The notes under the pieces: generated by a model
Database searches by the model: none
What the model saw: only the letters and a program-made list of their open reading frames with translations
Told to the model about the DNA's origin: nothing
Source of the DNA: Latrodectus hesperus
Lineage: Eukaryota > Arthropoda > Arachnida > Araneae > Theridiidae
Length of the DNA stretch: 64,000 nt
Assembly (NCBI GenBank): GCA_037975125.1
Contig: CM075857.1
Span: 19,794,997 to 19,858,996, forward strand
Reading direction: 5' to 3'
Position numbers and translations under genes: made by a program
Part shown: positions 1-11,792 of the stretch, in pieces
How positions within the stretch are numbered: the stretch's first letter is position 1
Layout: every line of letters starts with the position of its first letter

Positions 1-1335
1 TTACCGTTTGTTTACCCAGAAGTCAATACATTATGGACATTCAAAAAGATTTACAATACACCTAATCTACATTTATATTATTACTTGATGTAAAATATCC
101 ATTTTTGGTTAAAGAATGTTTATACTAACCATTGGACCGTAAGATCTTATTTCAAAGGGCGTGGTCTTACCATTAGGTACAAGTAACAGGTTTATATTTC
201 CTATTAGTGTTACTCTTCGTACGGTTCTAATTAGTACATTGAAAATTTTCCAAGTAATAGTACTTCCTTAAATAGACATTGCCAAAAACTGGAAAATATA
301 CCACAGTTGCGGCGAAATACACACAATTTATTTTACTTTATCGACTAAACAAATCAAAGGATAAAGCTTATAAAATTTATCAAATTCAAAAAATATTTAT
401 AAAATTTTGCTAATTTAAAACATTGATAGAATTTTAATAAATAGGAAAACAAATAGAAAATTTAAATTGAAATTATGTATACTAAGACAAAAATTAATTT
501 GCAACATAAAAGTCAATGCATAGAAACAAAATTTAAAAAAATATTCTACATAATGAAATAGTGATGAGTGGGAAAAGTTAAAATCAAATAAATTAAAATT
601 CTTTTGTTTGTTATCACACTATTTAAATCTAACGAAACATCATCAGAGAAGATAAAATATTTAAAACTCTTTGAATAAATCTGTTCAATTTCACTCACCT
701 TGTGAAAATCTTACGACAACACTTCGAAAATCATGTTATAAATGCTGTAAAGAAGTGAAAAATGTACTTCCGTAATCAGAAGTCTGAATCTGCATGTACA
801 ATGCCCTTGACAGTGCCACCTGCTGGTAAATATGAACAGTAATTCCATCCTTCCTATTGATACAAATTTGCATTAAAAATGTGAGTGGTTAGTATGTTGA
901 AATCTTTTATAAACAAATTTTTATTTTTACATCTGACAGATGTCAGCAATTAACGTGGGATAAAGTTATTTACGCTTATCGTTGGATTACACGTCGTGAT
1001 AAGGAATTTATTCCTGTAATACTACAATTTTTTATATTTTTTTAGTCGTTTGCGAATAGGAATTTTCAGTGCTGTATTTCAGTAGCTTAGCAAAAATAAT
1101 AGAGAGAAAAAAAAGAAACGAAAATATAATTATTAATATCGAAATATTGGTATTTGAAGTGAGAATTAAATATTGACAGAGAATTAATATTTTCTTTACA
1201 CGCCAGTGCTCAAGTCCTTAAAAAGACTGTGAAATTTATCAGCATTTTTGATAACAAGAAAGCTGTATTATGCTACAATCTATTTTATTATTTATTTACA
1301 ATCAATTTTATTATTTATTCCTTAAAATATAGATA
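1..1335. other. AT-rich DNA with no recognised gene
   Basis: No coding exon, RNA gene or transposon terminus was recognised here. The sequence is very AT-rich with scattered short ORFs that look random. Its right boundary is where homology to the Harbinger-like repeat begins. The last bases before that boundary (about 1304-1335) are nearly identical to a stretch at about 15416-15447. Confidence 0.5.
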
Positions 1336-3294
1336 AGTTTGTGTTGAACTTACATTTGCATATTTAAACTGAAACTTCAGTCGAAATAAGTATGCCATAT
1401 AAAAATATTTAGTGTTAATTTTACTTTTATTTTTTCATTACATTAATTTCCTGTTTTTCTTTTAAGTAAGTCAATGCATTATAATTAAATGTTGAAGGCA
1501 CAAGCATTTTGGTTTATTATTTACAAATACATATTTATAAGATTTCATTATTATTCTTCATATAATTAAATTCTTTAATACATTTTTCCCTGGAACACAC
1601 TTAAATAATGTTCATTTACTCATCCAAAATATATTGCCATCTTACAACTAACTCCATTTGCCTTTGACAGTATGTAAATTCGACTTAAAAATAAATTCCT
1701 ATAATGATGAAAATAATGGAGTTTACAAATAAAATAGTGAAATGATTTTAATATAAGCAAAAATTTCTATTTAAATAAACATTAAAATATTATTCCTGTA
1801 TATATTGTTATTAATTTATATAAATCAATATAAAATTTTAATAATTTCAAGCCTTTTTCAATTGTTTTAATGATTAAGCATTTTTAACATATAGATTATA
1901 GTATAAAACTTGTTAAAAATCAAATTTAAAAAGGGCTGTGTTACAATTTTATGTGTTAAAAAGTTACAATTTTAATAATGAAATTAAATACAATATTTGA
2001 TTAAAATAGAAATCTTGTACTTGTTCCTATTTGTGATTTAAATACAAATAATGTGAAAGTAAGTACAAAAAATATAGATGATTGCTATATTTGCAAAATA
2101 ATTTAATTCACATCATGGTCAATATATGATTCCAATGTAAAGCAATTAACTAATCATTGAAATGAACAATAAAGACTAATTGCAGTCACTACTGCAAGAA
2201 TTGCCAGATTCTGCCTTCAAATACAAGATTATTAGCTATGAGGCTAAATAGCACTTCATTCTTTTAGTTTCATACAAATTTCATAACATTTTTTTCAATT
2301 TGAAAATGTAATAAGAAACAAACCATTCACATAATGTCATCACAAAATGCTATCAATTATTTCTTTTCTTCATTTTTTCCCACAAAACTTAAATAATATA
2401 TATATATTAATTCAAAATGTACTTGTCGTTTTATTGCAGATTATAGTTTAAGAAACTGCATGTATATAAAGATAGTGTAAAGAATCTCTGCTTTTATGTG
2501 GTGTGTTTGTTTAAAGGTAATAAATAATTAGTTTAAAAATGCATCTAATTTTAATATGCCACAATATTTACTTTAATAAAAAAGAGAAATAATTGATTTC
2601 TTCATTTTAAAAATAAGTTATAAATTCATAAATAATATATATATTTTAAAAAAATATAATTTTTGTGCATTTCCTCAACTTTTAAAATAGTAATTTGAGT
2701 TTCTTTTATTAATATATCAATAGTTAATCATTAATTTTTTATAAACATTGTTGTTAAGAAATTATTTTTGTATAGGAAAATTACAATACAATGTATACAA
2801 TTTTGTGTGATGTTTGTAGAATTTCATGTTTAAATTGAAGCTTCAATCTGAAATTATTTTTGTTTCAAATTCTTAGTCTTTTTATTTAAGAATAAATTAT
2901 TCACACAAAAATGTGTTACTTATGTATTAGCATCAACTTTCACGTCAGCAAAGATTATCTTTCCCCATCTTAAAAGTAAAGCTTCATACGATGCAAGATG
3001 GCGTATAGTAAATAAAATTTGGCTACAAATGAAATTCCCAAATAAGAATTCTTTATGAAATGTGGTCACCTTCTGAGTAAAATATGGCAACCTTAAAAAT
3101 GTTAGCCAAAAAAGGGATCTATTATTAAATCTAGTAAAGCTATTATTTTCTTGCAGCAAACCTGAAAGAAATCTCAAGCATTCATTGGACGAAAAGAACG
3201 AGTTGCTCAAATTTTAAGCTGTGACGTCACGTAATGTTAAGTCTACGGGAGTTGCTGAAACTGAAATCTGGGCAACTCTAATGTAATAGGGGCT
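1336..3294 (-). mobile_element. Harbinger-like non-autonomous element, one end only
   Basis: This is an inverted copy of the left three quarters of the complete element at 29761..32372. The matching segment there is about 29761-31665. The right end carries the same terminal sequence (ending ...AATAGGGGCT) followed by TAA at 3295-3297, the three-base TAA/TTA target typical of PIF/Harbinger transposons. The other terminal repeat is missing: homology stops abruptly near 1336. A 96-codon minus-strand frame at 2920-3210 lies in the shared part; the other copy has a stop in it, so I do not treat it as a gene. The body has no recognisable transposase, so it would have needed enzyme from elsewhere. 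Confidence 0.7.
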
Positions 3295-3439
3295 TAATAT
3301 GTTTAACGAAGTTTCGACCTGCACTTTACTTCTTCATCTGAATTTGCTCCTGGATGCTATGAGGGTTTCAGTAGTAGGCGTGGTTACTAGAAATGAGAAT
3401 TCGCAATTGAGAAGAAATAAAATAAAATATTTTCTTGTA

Positions 3440-4845
3440 CACTACTGGCCATTAAAATTGCTACACCAGGAAAGCGGCACACCACACACGTGAAATTTGC
3501 ATGACAGGTAGAACTTGCTGTGATATGCAAATGATTAGATTTTCAGCGCATTCATACAAAGCAGGCGACAGTAGCGACATCTACAATGTGTATAAAACCA
3601 GAGATTTGACAGCAGTTTTCTCATACTCAATTTCCGTTTCAACGTTGTTTTCGGCAAAGAAAGTTGTTGTAATGCCTCGTGTAAGAAGAAGAAATGTCTA
3701 TCAGCACGTGTCTGACTTTGATCGAGGAAGGATTATAGCCTACCGGGATTGCGGTTTATCGTACCACAATATTGCTGCTCGCGTCGGTCGAGACCCCATG
3801 ACTGTTAGCAGAATATGGAATCGATGTGTTCAGATCAATCATACGGAACGTCATGCAGGATCTCAGCGATTCCCCATCACTAACAGCAGAGAAGACAGAC
3901 ATCTTATCCGCATGGTCACAAGGGATCGTACAGCCACGTCACGAAACCTGAATCGAGAAATGGAGTCATTTGCAAGGCAACAAGTTTCTGCTCGAACAGT
4001 TCGACGACGTTTGCAGCAGCATGGATTGTCTGCACGGCGACCATGGCTTCGGCTACCATTGAGGCTGCGTCACAGACAGGAGCGCCTTCAATGGTGTGAT
4101 CAGCGACGAACCTGGACGACGAATGGTATCACGTCATCTTAATAGACGAATCTCGGTTCTGTATACAGGACCATGATGGCCGCATCCGTGTTTCGAGGCA
4201 TCGTGGAGAACGCGCATTACCAGCTTGCATTGGCATCGCCATACTGGCCCATTTGCTGGAGTGATGGTATGGGGTGTCATTGGATACACGTCTCGATCAC
4301 CTCTTGTTCGCATTACCGGCACTTTGAACAGCAACCGTTACATTTCCGATGTGTTAAGGCCCGTGGCTCTGCCCTATCTTCGAGGCCTCCCTAATGCTTT
4401 TTTTCAACAGGATAATGCACGACCGCATGTTGCCCGTACTGTTCTGAACTTCCTTGATACAGAACAGGTTCGACTGTTACCCTGGCCAGCACGTTCTTCT
4501 GATCTGTCACCAATTGAGAACGTGTGGTCAATGGTTGCCGAGCGATTGGCACGCCATCACTCACCATCCACTACTGTCGATGAACTGTGGCATAGTGTTG
4601 AAGCTGCATGGGCTGAGATCCCCGTACATGCCTTACAATCTCTGTTTGACTCCATGCCTAGGTGGATAAATGCTGTTATTGCAGCCAGAGGTGGCTGCTC
4701 TGGGTACTGATTTCTCAAGATCTATGCATCCTAATTTCCTGTAAATCTAATCACTTGTTCTTTCCACTATAATGTATGTATCCAATAAATATCGTTCTGT
4801 TATTTGCATTCCTTCTTGGTGTAGCAATTTTAATGGCCAGTAGTG
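3440..4845 (+). mobile_element. Tc1-family DNA transposon, complete ends
   Basis: Terminal inverted repeats beginning CACTACTGGCCATTAAAATT are present at both ends (left end 3440, right end 4845). TA dinucleotides flank them at 3438-3439 and 4846-4847, the target duplication expected for Tc1/mariner. The inside holds a frameshifted DD34E transposase. The 1406 bp length is normal for the family. It sits beside the 3' end of the jockey-like element. A second copy in opposite orientation lies at 62398..63770. Confidence 0.93.
3672..4710 (+). pseudogene. Tc1 transposase, frameshifted
   Basis: The natural start is the ATG at 3672 (MPRVRRRN...), followed by a helix-turn-helix region that would bind the element ends, then the DDE catalytic domain. 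The first frame runs to 4142 and ends in a spurious GITSS tail. Compared with the second copy there is a frameshift near 4118 and another near 4233. After the second, the frame continues to the stop at 4710 and ends with the expected ARGGCSGY. Read across frames, all three catalytic acids are visible: Asp in IDES (near 4145), Asp in QQDNARPH, and Glu in SPIENVW, with 34 residues between the last two (DD34E). The enzyme would cut and paste the element at TA sites, but this copy cannot make one continuous protein. Confidence 0.92.
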
Positions 4846-5056
4846 TATATTAGTCAAGTTCAAAAATGAGAATTCTTGGATAATATAATTCCGGATATAA
4901 AATTCAAAGTAGAAAATCTATATACACTATTTACATTATACGCTTTCTTTTTCTTTAAGAAAATATTTTGCAATTCTTCTAAATTTACAATCTTCTTCTA
5001 GATATTTATAATTGAAAATTTCTTTAAAGTTTGCTGCTTCGCAATTCTTGGCTTTT

Positions 5057-5254
5057 TCAAAGAATTTCATATTTAATTTGCTTATATGAACTGATTATTT
5101 TTAGATCTTTAGCTATGTTTTTATTTCTTAGGAAATAGGGTGCATTTGTAATTTTTCTAGGTATCGTAAATTGGAAAGTTTTTCTTTTGTCAGTTTTATA
5201 GTTGAAGTTCCATACTGGGGATGCATATGTTATAATTGGTCTTATCATGGACAA
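5057..5254 (-). pseudogene. C-terminal segment of non-LTR ORF2
   Basis: The segment RPIITYASPVWNF is the conserved block downstream of the reverse transcriptase in jockey-clade ORF2 proteins. It is followed by a basic stretch and the stop at 5057. The upstream connection to the YADD block is broken by frameshifts between 5254 and 5532. Confidence 0.7.
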
Positions 5255-5531
5255 GCATAGTAGTCATTTAAATTTTAGTGACAGATTTGACTTTTCTCCC
5301 ATAATTGATTTGAGGTAGCCATATGCGTGTGGCTTTAGTAATAACATTATTTTTGTGTTTCGACCATCTTTGGACACTAGTTAAAGTTATTCCAATGTAT
5401 TTCGCAGAGTATACTTTGGGTATCTCTTTGCCAAAAAGAATTAGATCATTTTTGTTCCTGTGTTTAAGTTTATTCCTTTTGCTTCTTTTAAACAGAATTA
5501 GCTGTGACTTTTCTGCATGAATGTTTATTCT

Positions 5532-6636
5532 TCAGCATGTACACCCGTTTTCAATAGCATATAGAGCTGTTTGTAGTTTATGTATTGCATTATTAGGATG
5601 GCTTGATTCTGCCAGGATGGCCGTGTCATCTGCATAAAAGACAATTTTCGTGGTGTCTTCCTTGGGGAAGTCATGCGTGAAGAATAGATATAGGATAGAC
5701 CGCAGGATGCTACCTTGGGGTACTCCTGCGTTTATTTTAGTTAATGAATTTTGATTGTTATGTGCAACTTGAAAGTGCCTGTTAGTTAGATTTGAATTTA
5801 GTAAGATTAAGTCTGTGTCCATATTTAGGTTTATTAATTTTTGAATGAGTCCTTTATGCCATACTCTGTCAAAGGCTTTTCTAGCATTACCATAGCTGTA
5901 TATAAATTCGTAAGTAAATTGTTTTCTATAATTTCAGTTATTCTTATCAATTGCTTAACTGTTGATAGATTCTTTCTAAATCCATATTGTTGATTTGGCA
6001 GCATGTGGAAATATAATTTAATTCGATTATAAATTATTCTTTCAAAATTTTTTCCAATTGTCGGTAGTAAGCTAATCGGTCTACAATTTTCTGGTCTTCT
6101 GGGATCTTTGCCTGGTTTAGGAAATAATATTATTACTGCAGTTTTCCTAATGGTGGGAAAGTAACAATGTTTCAGACAGTCATTGAATATATTGACTAAT
6201 TTTGCTGGGTAATCTTTCGGAAGATTTTTGATCATAGTATTAGATATTTCGTCTCCACCAGGTGCCGTTTTGGTTTTCAGCCTTTTAATAATTTCCATTA
6301 ATTCATCTATGTGTGTGGGAGTTAAAGTTGCTCTTGGTTGGTTATTATTTATAAAGTAGTCTACATTTTGTTCTATAATTTGAGTAAAAGTTTTGTTGAT
6401 ATCAGGATTTGTGGTGTGAATTGGTGATACAATGAGTGCGAAAAAATTTCGAGTTTTTCTTCATTTGAGTAGACGTACCCGTTTTGACCTTGAAGTCTGT
6501 TATTGGGTATTCTTTTCCTTTTTAATTGCTTGGCAAATGTCCATATCGAATTGTTTTCAGTTGTAAAATTATCGACTTTTTGTTTCCAATTTTCGTTTCT
6601 AATTTCAGCACAAAGTTTTTTAATTAGTTTGTTCAA
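5532..6636 (-). pseudogene. Reverse transcriptase domain of non-LTR ORF2
   Basis: Three consecutive minus-strand frames make up the domain. 6373-6636 is the linker. 5834-6298 includes KTAPGGDEI, ILFPKPGKDP and CRPISLLPTIGK, the fingers motifs of jockey-type enzymes. 5532-5822 contains GVPQGS and the catalytic FYADDTA box (YADD) near 5620-5645. A deletion and frameshift lie near 5830-5870, where a palm-domain stretch is missing or scrambled. The enzyme would copy element RNA into DNA at the nicked target. The catalytic YADD survives, but the ORF as a whole is dead. Confidence 0.88.
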
Positions 6637-6641
6637 TTTAC

Positions 6642-7569
6642 TTACTTCGGTTTTGTATTGAGAGTTTTTTGAAATTTTCTTCTTGTTCTGTTTCTTTCTT
6701 TTATAATTTCTCTTATATTGCTAGGTAATTTGAGATAATTTTTGTGATATTTAACAGTTTTAGTTGCATTATTTTTTGCATTTACAATATTTTCAGTGAA
6801 AAAAATTCTTATTTCTTCTAAGAGTTTATTTTGCATATTTTGATGTGTTTGCTGGTTTTCTTCATTGTTTTTCCATGCTTGGTCTTGTAGGATGTTGTAG
6901 TATAATTGCCAGTTTGTTCTATAAAGATATTTTTGTTCTATTATTTTGTTGATACCCAGGCATCCAATAACTGGGAAGTGGTCTGATGAAAGATCCTTTA
7001 AGGTATTTGCTGAGAAAGGAATTTGACTATTGTTTAGAAAAATGTCTAAAATATCTCCTTTATTTCTGTAATCGAAGTGAGTTGGTTCCAGAGGTGCTAT
7101 TATTTTATAATTATAATTTTGTGCTGCATTTAATATTGTAGTTCCATTTGGGATAGTACCATTACATCTCCAGTGTATGTTTTTGCTATTTAGATCTCCT
7201 CCTATTATGGCTGGGAATTTTGTAGAGAATATATCAATAACATGTTGCGACGTTATAAAGAGCTGAGGTCTGTTGTAAATGCTAGTAAATTTTATATTTA
7301 ATTTAGATTTAAAGTTGACTATTATTGAGGTTTCTTCATGCCCATTTTTGTTGTTGTTGCTGAATAACGTAGAGTTAAATGATCTTTTAATGACTATAGC
7401 AGTGCCACCACCTTTGTGCGTGAGCTCTACCAGTTCTATATACATTGTAATTAGGTATACTGAACTTGATTGCAGGCGTTAGGTGCGTCTCCGTGAGTAA
7501 AATAATGTCTACATTATATTGATCTAGAAAGTTCATGAGTTCTTGGGTTTGATACCATGCGCATTCCAT
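6642..7569 (-). pseudogene. Endonuclease domain of non-LTR ORF2
   Basis: The exonuclease-endonuclease-phosphatase fold can be followed. LLTETHLTP, with its metal-binding Glu, comes from the frame starting at 7569. After a frameshift near 7400 come GGDLNSKNIHW (about 7170-7200) and LSSDHFPVIG (about 6970-6995), which carry the catalytic Asn/Asp and the Ser-Asp-His triad. This domain nicks the genomic target so that reverse transcription can be primed there. The frame runs on to 6642, where another break separates it from the linker to the reverse transcriptase. Confidence 0.85.
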
Positions 7570-7750
7570 GTGGCCACTGTGATAGGAGTGAAATTTTTGT
7601 GTGTGTTACTCATTTTGAGAGATTAATGTTGCATTCTGTTGAGCCTCCATGGCTTCCTTAAATATTTTCAATTGAGCAGTTAATTCTAGAATTCCTGAAT
7701 TTTGCACATATGTAACTAGTGATTTGAGCTCATTTACAATTGTTTTGGCC

Positions 7751-8090
7751 TCATTGATTGATTTTAACTATCGTGTCGTTTTCGTGAACCAACACATTTG
7801 CATAAGTCACCTTAGGATTCGAACTTGGCACAATTGTGCTCTTTATTGGTGCAGTTAAGTTTTTTAATTTGGGGAATTGATTACAACCCCTAAAACTTGC
7901 AGGGTGTGCCTCCCCACAGTCGGCACATTTCGCAGGTAAATTTGATGGTTTAGGACAATGAGTGGTGATGATCACCTGCACATTTCACACACTTAAAATT
8001 GTGGTGACATGAAGTTTGAGCGTGATAGAATCCTTGACATCTAAAACACTGAGTGACACCTTTTCTGCCTCTATATGTTTCAATATTAAC
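7751..8090 (-). pseudogene. Gag-like ORF1 remnant with zinc knuckles
   Basis: The translated minus strand contains a CX2CX4HX4C knuckle (CFRCQGFYHAQTSC, near 8000-8050), then CVKCAG, then in another frame CADCGEAHPASFRGC. These are the tandem zinc knuckles of jockey-type ORF1 proteins, which bind the element RNA. A frameshift and stops split the reading frame between the second and third knuckle. The N-terminal part upstream of 8095 is missing. Confidence 0.75.
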
Positions 8091-8573
8091 TAAAAGCTAA
8101 ATAACGAATGGTAAACTAATAACTTTAAAAATATTTAACAAATTGGTAGAAAGTTGATAATATTGAAATATAAAAAAAATTAAAAACTGGTGCACAAGAG
8201 AATTTTCCTCTTTTGATAAGAACAAAAAATCTAACTTCGAATACATAAATTAAATACCTTTATTTAGTGTGTTCAGTAATGGTTACGATTACTCCGATCA
8301 GACACACAGATCTTTCAGCAATATTGCTATATAAGAAATATTGAAGTAGATAGTTTAACAAATATTAAAATAAAAAATGCTGTAAAATAGGGACACTTTA
8401 TCTGAATATATAACTGAATTTTTAATCTTATTACAATAATGTATTTAATGCACTTGTTACCAAAAATTTGTAACTCATTTCTTTTATCACTTCTAGCTCT
8501 GCAAATATTGCTTTTAGAAATGTTCTAGAATATTCATATTTAAGTCAATTTTTCAACTATTAATAGAAAATAT

Positions 8574-8574
<1 letters not shown>

Positions 8575-8612
<38 letters not shown>
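8575..8612. repeat. (TA)n microsatellite
   Basis: Uninterrupted TA dinucleotide run of about 19 repeats. Confidence 0.95.
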
Positions 8613-8619
<7 letters not shown>

Positions 8620-8644
8620 AAGCTAAGACCATAGAATCAAAGTT

Positions 8645-9291
8645 GTCTGTTCTATATTAAAATATAGAATCAATGTTTTATTTTAAATTTATCAAATGTA
8701 TCTAGTTGAGAATAATTTATACCTATTTTTACAAATATATTAAAATTAATTGAATTTGTATGATTTTAATTTCTAAAACTGAATCTATGCACACATGTTA
8801 AAATATATATCTTATAAAAGCAATAAAAAAATTTAGATTTTTTGCAGTTAAATTTCCAAAGTTAAATTTGCTAAGAAAACATTTTGAAAATCATAACAAT
8901 GAACAATTTCCTAATTTATTTTTTCTAAAATTGGAAATTATTTTTTAAAATAAAATGTTAATGAATATTGTCTGTGTTCTATAATAAAATAATGAATCAA
9001 TGTTTTATTTTAAATTTATCAAATGTATCTAGTGTAGAAAGGTTCTATAAATAATTATACCTATTGTTACAGATATATTGAAACTAATTGAATTTGTAGG
9101 ATTTTAATTTCTAAAACTGAATCTATGCACGCATGTTAAAATATATATCTCACAAAAGCAATAAAAAATTTAGATATTTGCAATTAAATTTCCAGTGTAA
9201 AACTTGTTAAGAAAACATTAGGAAAATCAACCTGCTAATTTATTTTTTCTAAAACTGGGAATTATTTTTAAAAAAATCTTAATATTGTCAT
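8645..9291. repeat. Tandem duplication, two units of about 325 bp
   Basis: Unit 1 (about 8645-8967) and unit 2 (about 8968-9291) share long matches, including ATCAATGTTTTATTTTAAAT, AATTTCTAAAACTGAATCTA and TGTTAAAATATATATCT, with small indels. They look like a direct duplication that has since diverged. No ORF is kept in either unit. Confidence 0.85.
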
Positions 9292-9592
9292 TTATTTGAT
9301 TTTTCATAACAATGGAAAACATTAAAGCAAATCTATAAAACTGAAATTATTGAAGGTTAATTTTGTGTCCTGCAATGAAAACTTGAAAATACTGAAATGT
9401 CCTATAGTGAAAAAATATTAGATATTGGGTAAAATACATTTCATATTAATGTCACTTACATAACAGTACTATATAAATTATTACATTTTGAATTTATAAG
9501 TATTAAAAAATCCTTTAACACAAATATTTTTTATCACTTAAAACACTTATAAATATTTAAAATAAGTTTTCCTAAATATTGTCAGGCTAATC

Positions 9593-9637
9593 AAAAATAC
9601 ACTATTGTTAAATTATTTTTAACGATAGTGTATTTTT
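9593..9637. repeat. Strong hairpin, 20-bp arms with 5-nt loop
   Basis: The left arm (9593-9612, AAAAATACACTATTGTTAAA) is complementary to the right arm (9618-9637) at 19 of 20 positions, with loop TTATT between them. It is too short and tight to be a transposon with a body. It could be a foldback remnant or encode a structured RNA; nothing shows transcription. Confidence 0.85.
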
Positions 9638-9649
9638 TATATTTAAGCC

Positions 9650-9960
9650 GGAAAACAGCACAGGTACACGAGTAGAATACAAAATTGAATGGCAAATATC
9701 ATCGATGCACTCACTCCCTTTTCATCGAATTTTAAAAAAGTCATCGGGCCATACGCCATAAACTCATCACACCGTGCACTTCAACTGAACGGGCGGCGAC
9801 ACCGCAGCCGCTCTCTGGCCGAGGTGACAAAAGGTCCACTGTTCCATGCACTTTTGCGACACAGGGGCCGCTGAGTTTCCATCGGTTCAAGTCGTTAACC
9901 CAATCACCACCCCAGTGTTGAATTGCTACTAGGGATGCCTCATACTGTTTAGAATGCTGT
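9650..9960. other. GC-richer island of unknown origin
   Basis: About 300 bp with clearly higher GC than the surroundings, including GGGCGGCGACACCGCAGCCG near 9790-9810. A 61-codon plus-strand frame lies at 9689-9874 but matches nothing I know and probably is not a gene. The composition suggests an inserted repeat. Confidence 0.4.
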
Positions 9961-10244
9961 CAATCAACTAAAAGAACAGCAATTCTTATTAATTGCTTAA
10001 ACAAACTTTAAGCCCATATAGGATTTGAAAAAACAGGAGGTGAAACTGGAATGACCCATGTAAGTGAATGAAGAAAAGTGCGAGCAAGCGTACTGGTCAT
10101 CAAATCGAATGCACGACGGAACACAAGGTCCGCACCATCGGTAATCAGGTTTTACTCCATCAGATAATACATCTGATTGTGATAGAATTGCCATGCGAAA
10201 TTTAAATAACAGTATTTCAGTAGAGCTCAAACATTAGAGATTAA

Positions 10245-10545
10245 AGCAAGGGAATGGTCTGGTTGGTTAGACCATTGTTCGCATCATCGGTAGGTTGTGA
10301 GTTCAATTCCCGGCTTAACCGAAGATCCGTCGTATTCACTAAAGACGTCTAAAGCATGTTAAATAGGTCATTATCGTAATGTCCTCCAAGTGAAGTGATA
10401 CCCCTGGGGATGGCAGGCCAAGTATAGGGGTCTTCTGCTTGGTCACTGTTTCAAAATCATGAAGACTCGATCCGGTTGCTTCAATCTAACTGGAAGAGCC
10501 CAATTTAGGCATAAGTACCAAGAAGCATGCCGTGTTGCCAGAGCA
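10245..10545 (+). repeat. tRNA-derived SINE-like repeat
   Basis: The left part looks like a tRNA gene head. A GGTTGGTTAGACC segment near 10260 resembles an A box, and GTGAGTTCAATTCCCGGC near 10300 contains a B box (GTTCAATTC fits GWTCRANNC). About 240 bp of non-tRNA body follows, with no ORF. These are RNA polymerase III promoter parts. No target duplication was identified. Confidence 0.6.
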
Positions 10546-11315
10546 TTATAAATTACAAAATTGACAGAAGTAAAATATCATCAAAACATTTACAGAATTT
10601 CCATATTGGGAAATGACTTCAGATAAATATTTCAGTAAAAATTGTAAAAATACATTACTCTTAAAAACTCCAAGTGACCTTCATTACAAAAATCCAGTTA
10701 AATACAGGTGAAGCAGAGTGATATAAACAGACTATAAAAAATACATACAACTAAGAAAAAGATGCATTCCATAAAAGTGTGTGAAAAAAAAAACAAGTAA
10801 ATACTGCAGATTTGCAATATATAAGTAAAACATGCTAACAGCATCATGTAATTATGTAACACTGCTTTGAAAGTTTGTATTGTTGATATGAAGACTTAAA
10901 TTTACAATATATATAAATGGTATAAAATTGAACTCTTAATATTGGGTGATGAACTGTCATCGAATATTTAGAGTATTACAGGTTGATTTGGGCTGAGTCA
11001 GTTAATATTTCACAGCAGCTAAGTCTGTGCAACTATAGTTATCAATATTATGAAAATAGTTGAACAAAAGATATAATTATAATACAATAAATATTAAAAT
11101 TACGTCAAAAAAGCGAATAATATAATAAAATATTTAGATATTTTATAGCATTATAAGAGAAATGATAGTGAAAACATATTGAACTAAAAATGACCAAGGT
11201 ATTTCTGAAGATTCAGCAGTCTGGATTGTAAATACTCAATTATATAATAGTTAGGCAGAATAAAAGTTATAAAATAATACATCATATTGAAAAATGTGAG
11301 AAAAAGAGCAAATTT

Positions 11316-11375
<60 letters not shown>

Positions 11376-11780
11376 CACATGCTATATTAAAATGCATTCC
11401 TTCATCATACCAAAAATCTGCATAACCTGTACATAGTTTATAAAGTATATAGAATTTATGAAATAAATTAAGCATAAACTAATATGAACCATGCTGGGAT
11501 ATTTAGTATAGCAGATCACAGCATCCTGAGTCAATCAATATTACAAAAATTAGTAGCACAAAAGATACAATAATTAATAATGCTTTATCAAGAAAGCAGA
11601 GAAATGCCTTACAATGTTTTTAACCCTTTAACAAATTGTAATTATGATGATATCAACAGCACAATTATGGAAATTATTTTCACAGAGTTCTGATCCTCTT
11701 CCATGGATAAAGTTGATTATGCTTTTATCTTGTGCAGAAGAGTTTTTTTAACAAGCACAGCGGAAAAATAAAATAAGTTC
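10546..11780. other. AT-rich spacer, no gene seen
   Basis: No coding or RNA gene was recognised apart from the TA microsatellite inside it. Confidence 0.5.
11319..11374. repeat. (TA)n microsatellite
   Basis: Uninterrupted TA/AT run of about 28 repeats. Confidence 0.95.
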
Positions 11781-11792
11781 TTTAGAGTTCTT

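Larger units (their letters stand above)
4900..8095 (-). mobile_element. Jockey-like non-LTR retrotransposon, 5' truncated and decayed
   Basis: Reading leftward from 8095, the parts appear in canonical order: gag-type zinc knuckles, apurinic-like endonuclease, reverse transcriptase, and a C-terminal segment ending near 5057. No RNase H was seen after the reverse transcriptase, which fits the jockey clade. Frames are broken in several places. The Tc1 element lies immediately beyond the 3' end. I see no poly(A) tail or target duplication, so both edges are approximate. Confidence 0.85.

Noticed and set aside
2920..3210. 96-codon minus-strand frame in the Harbinger-like repeat
   Set aside because: The other copy has an in-frame stop and frame changes at the end, and it matches no protein I know.
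10255..10325. Possible functional tRNA gene
   Set aside because: Only A- and B-box-like motifs are present. It does not fold into a full cloverleaf by eye and continues into a repeat body, so SINE-like repeat is the better reading.
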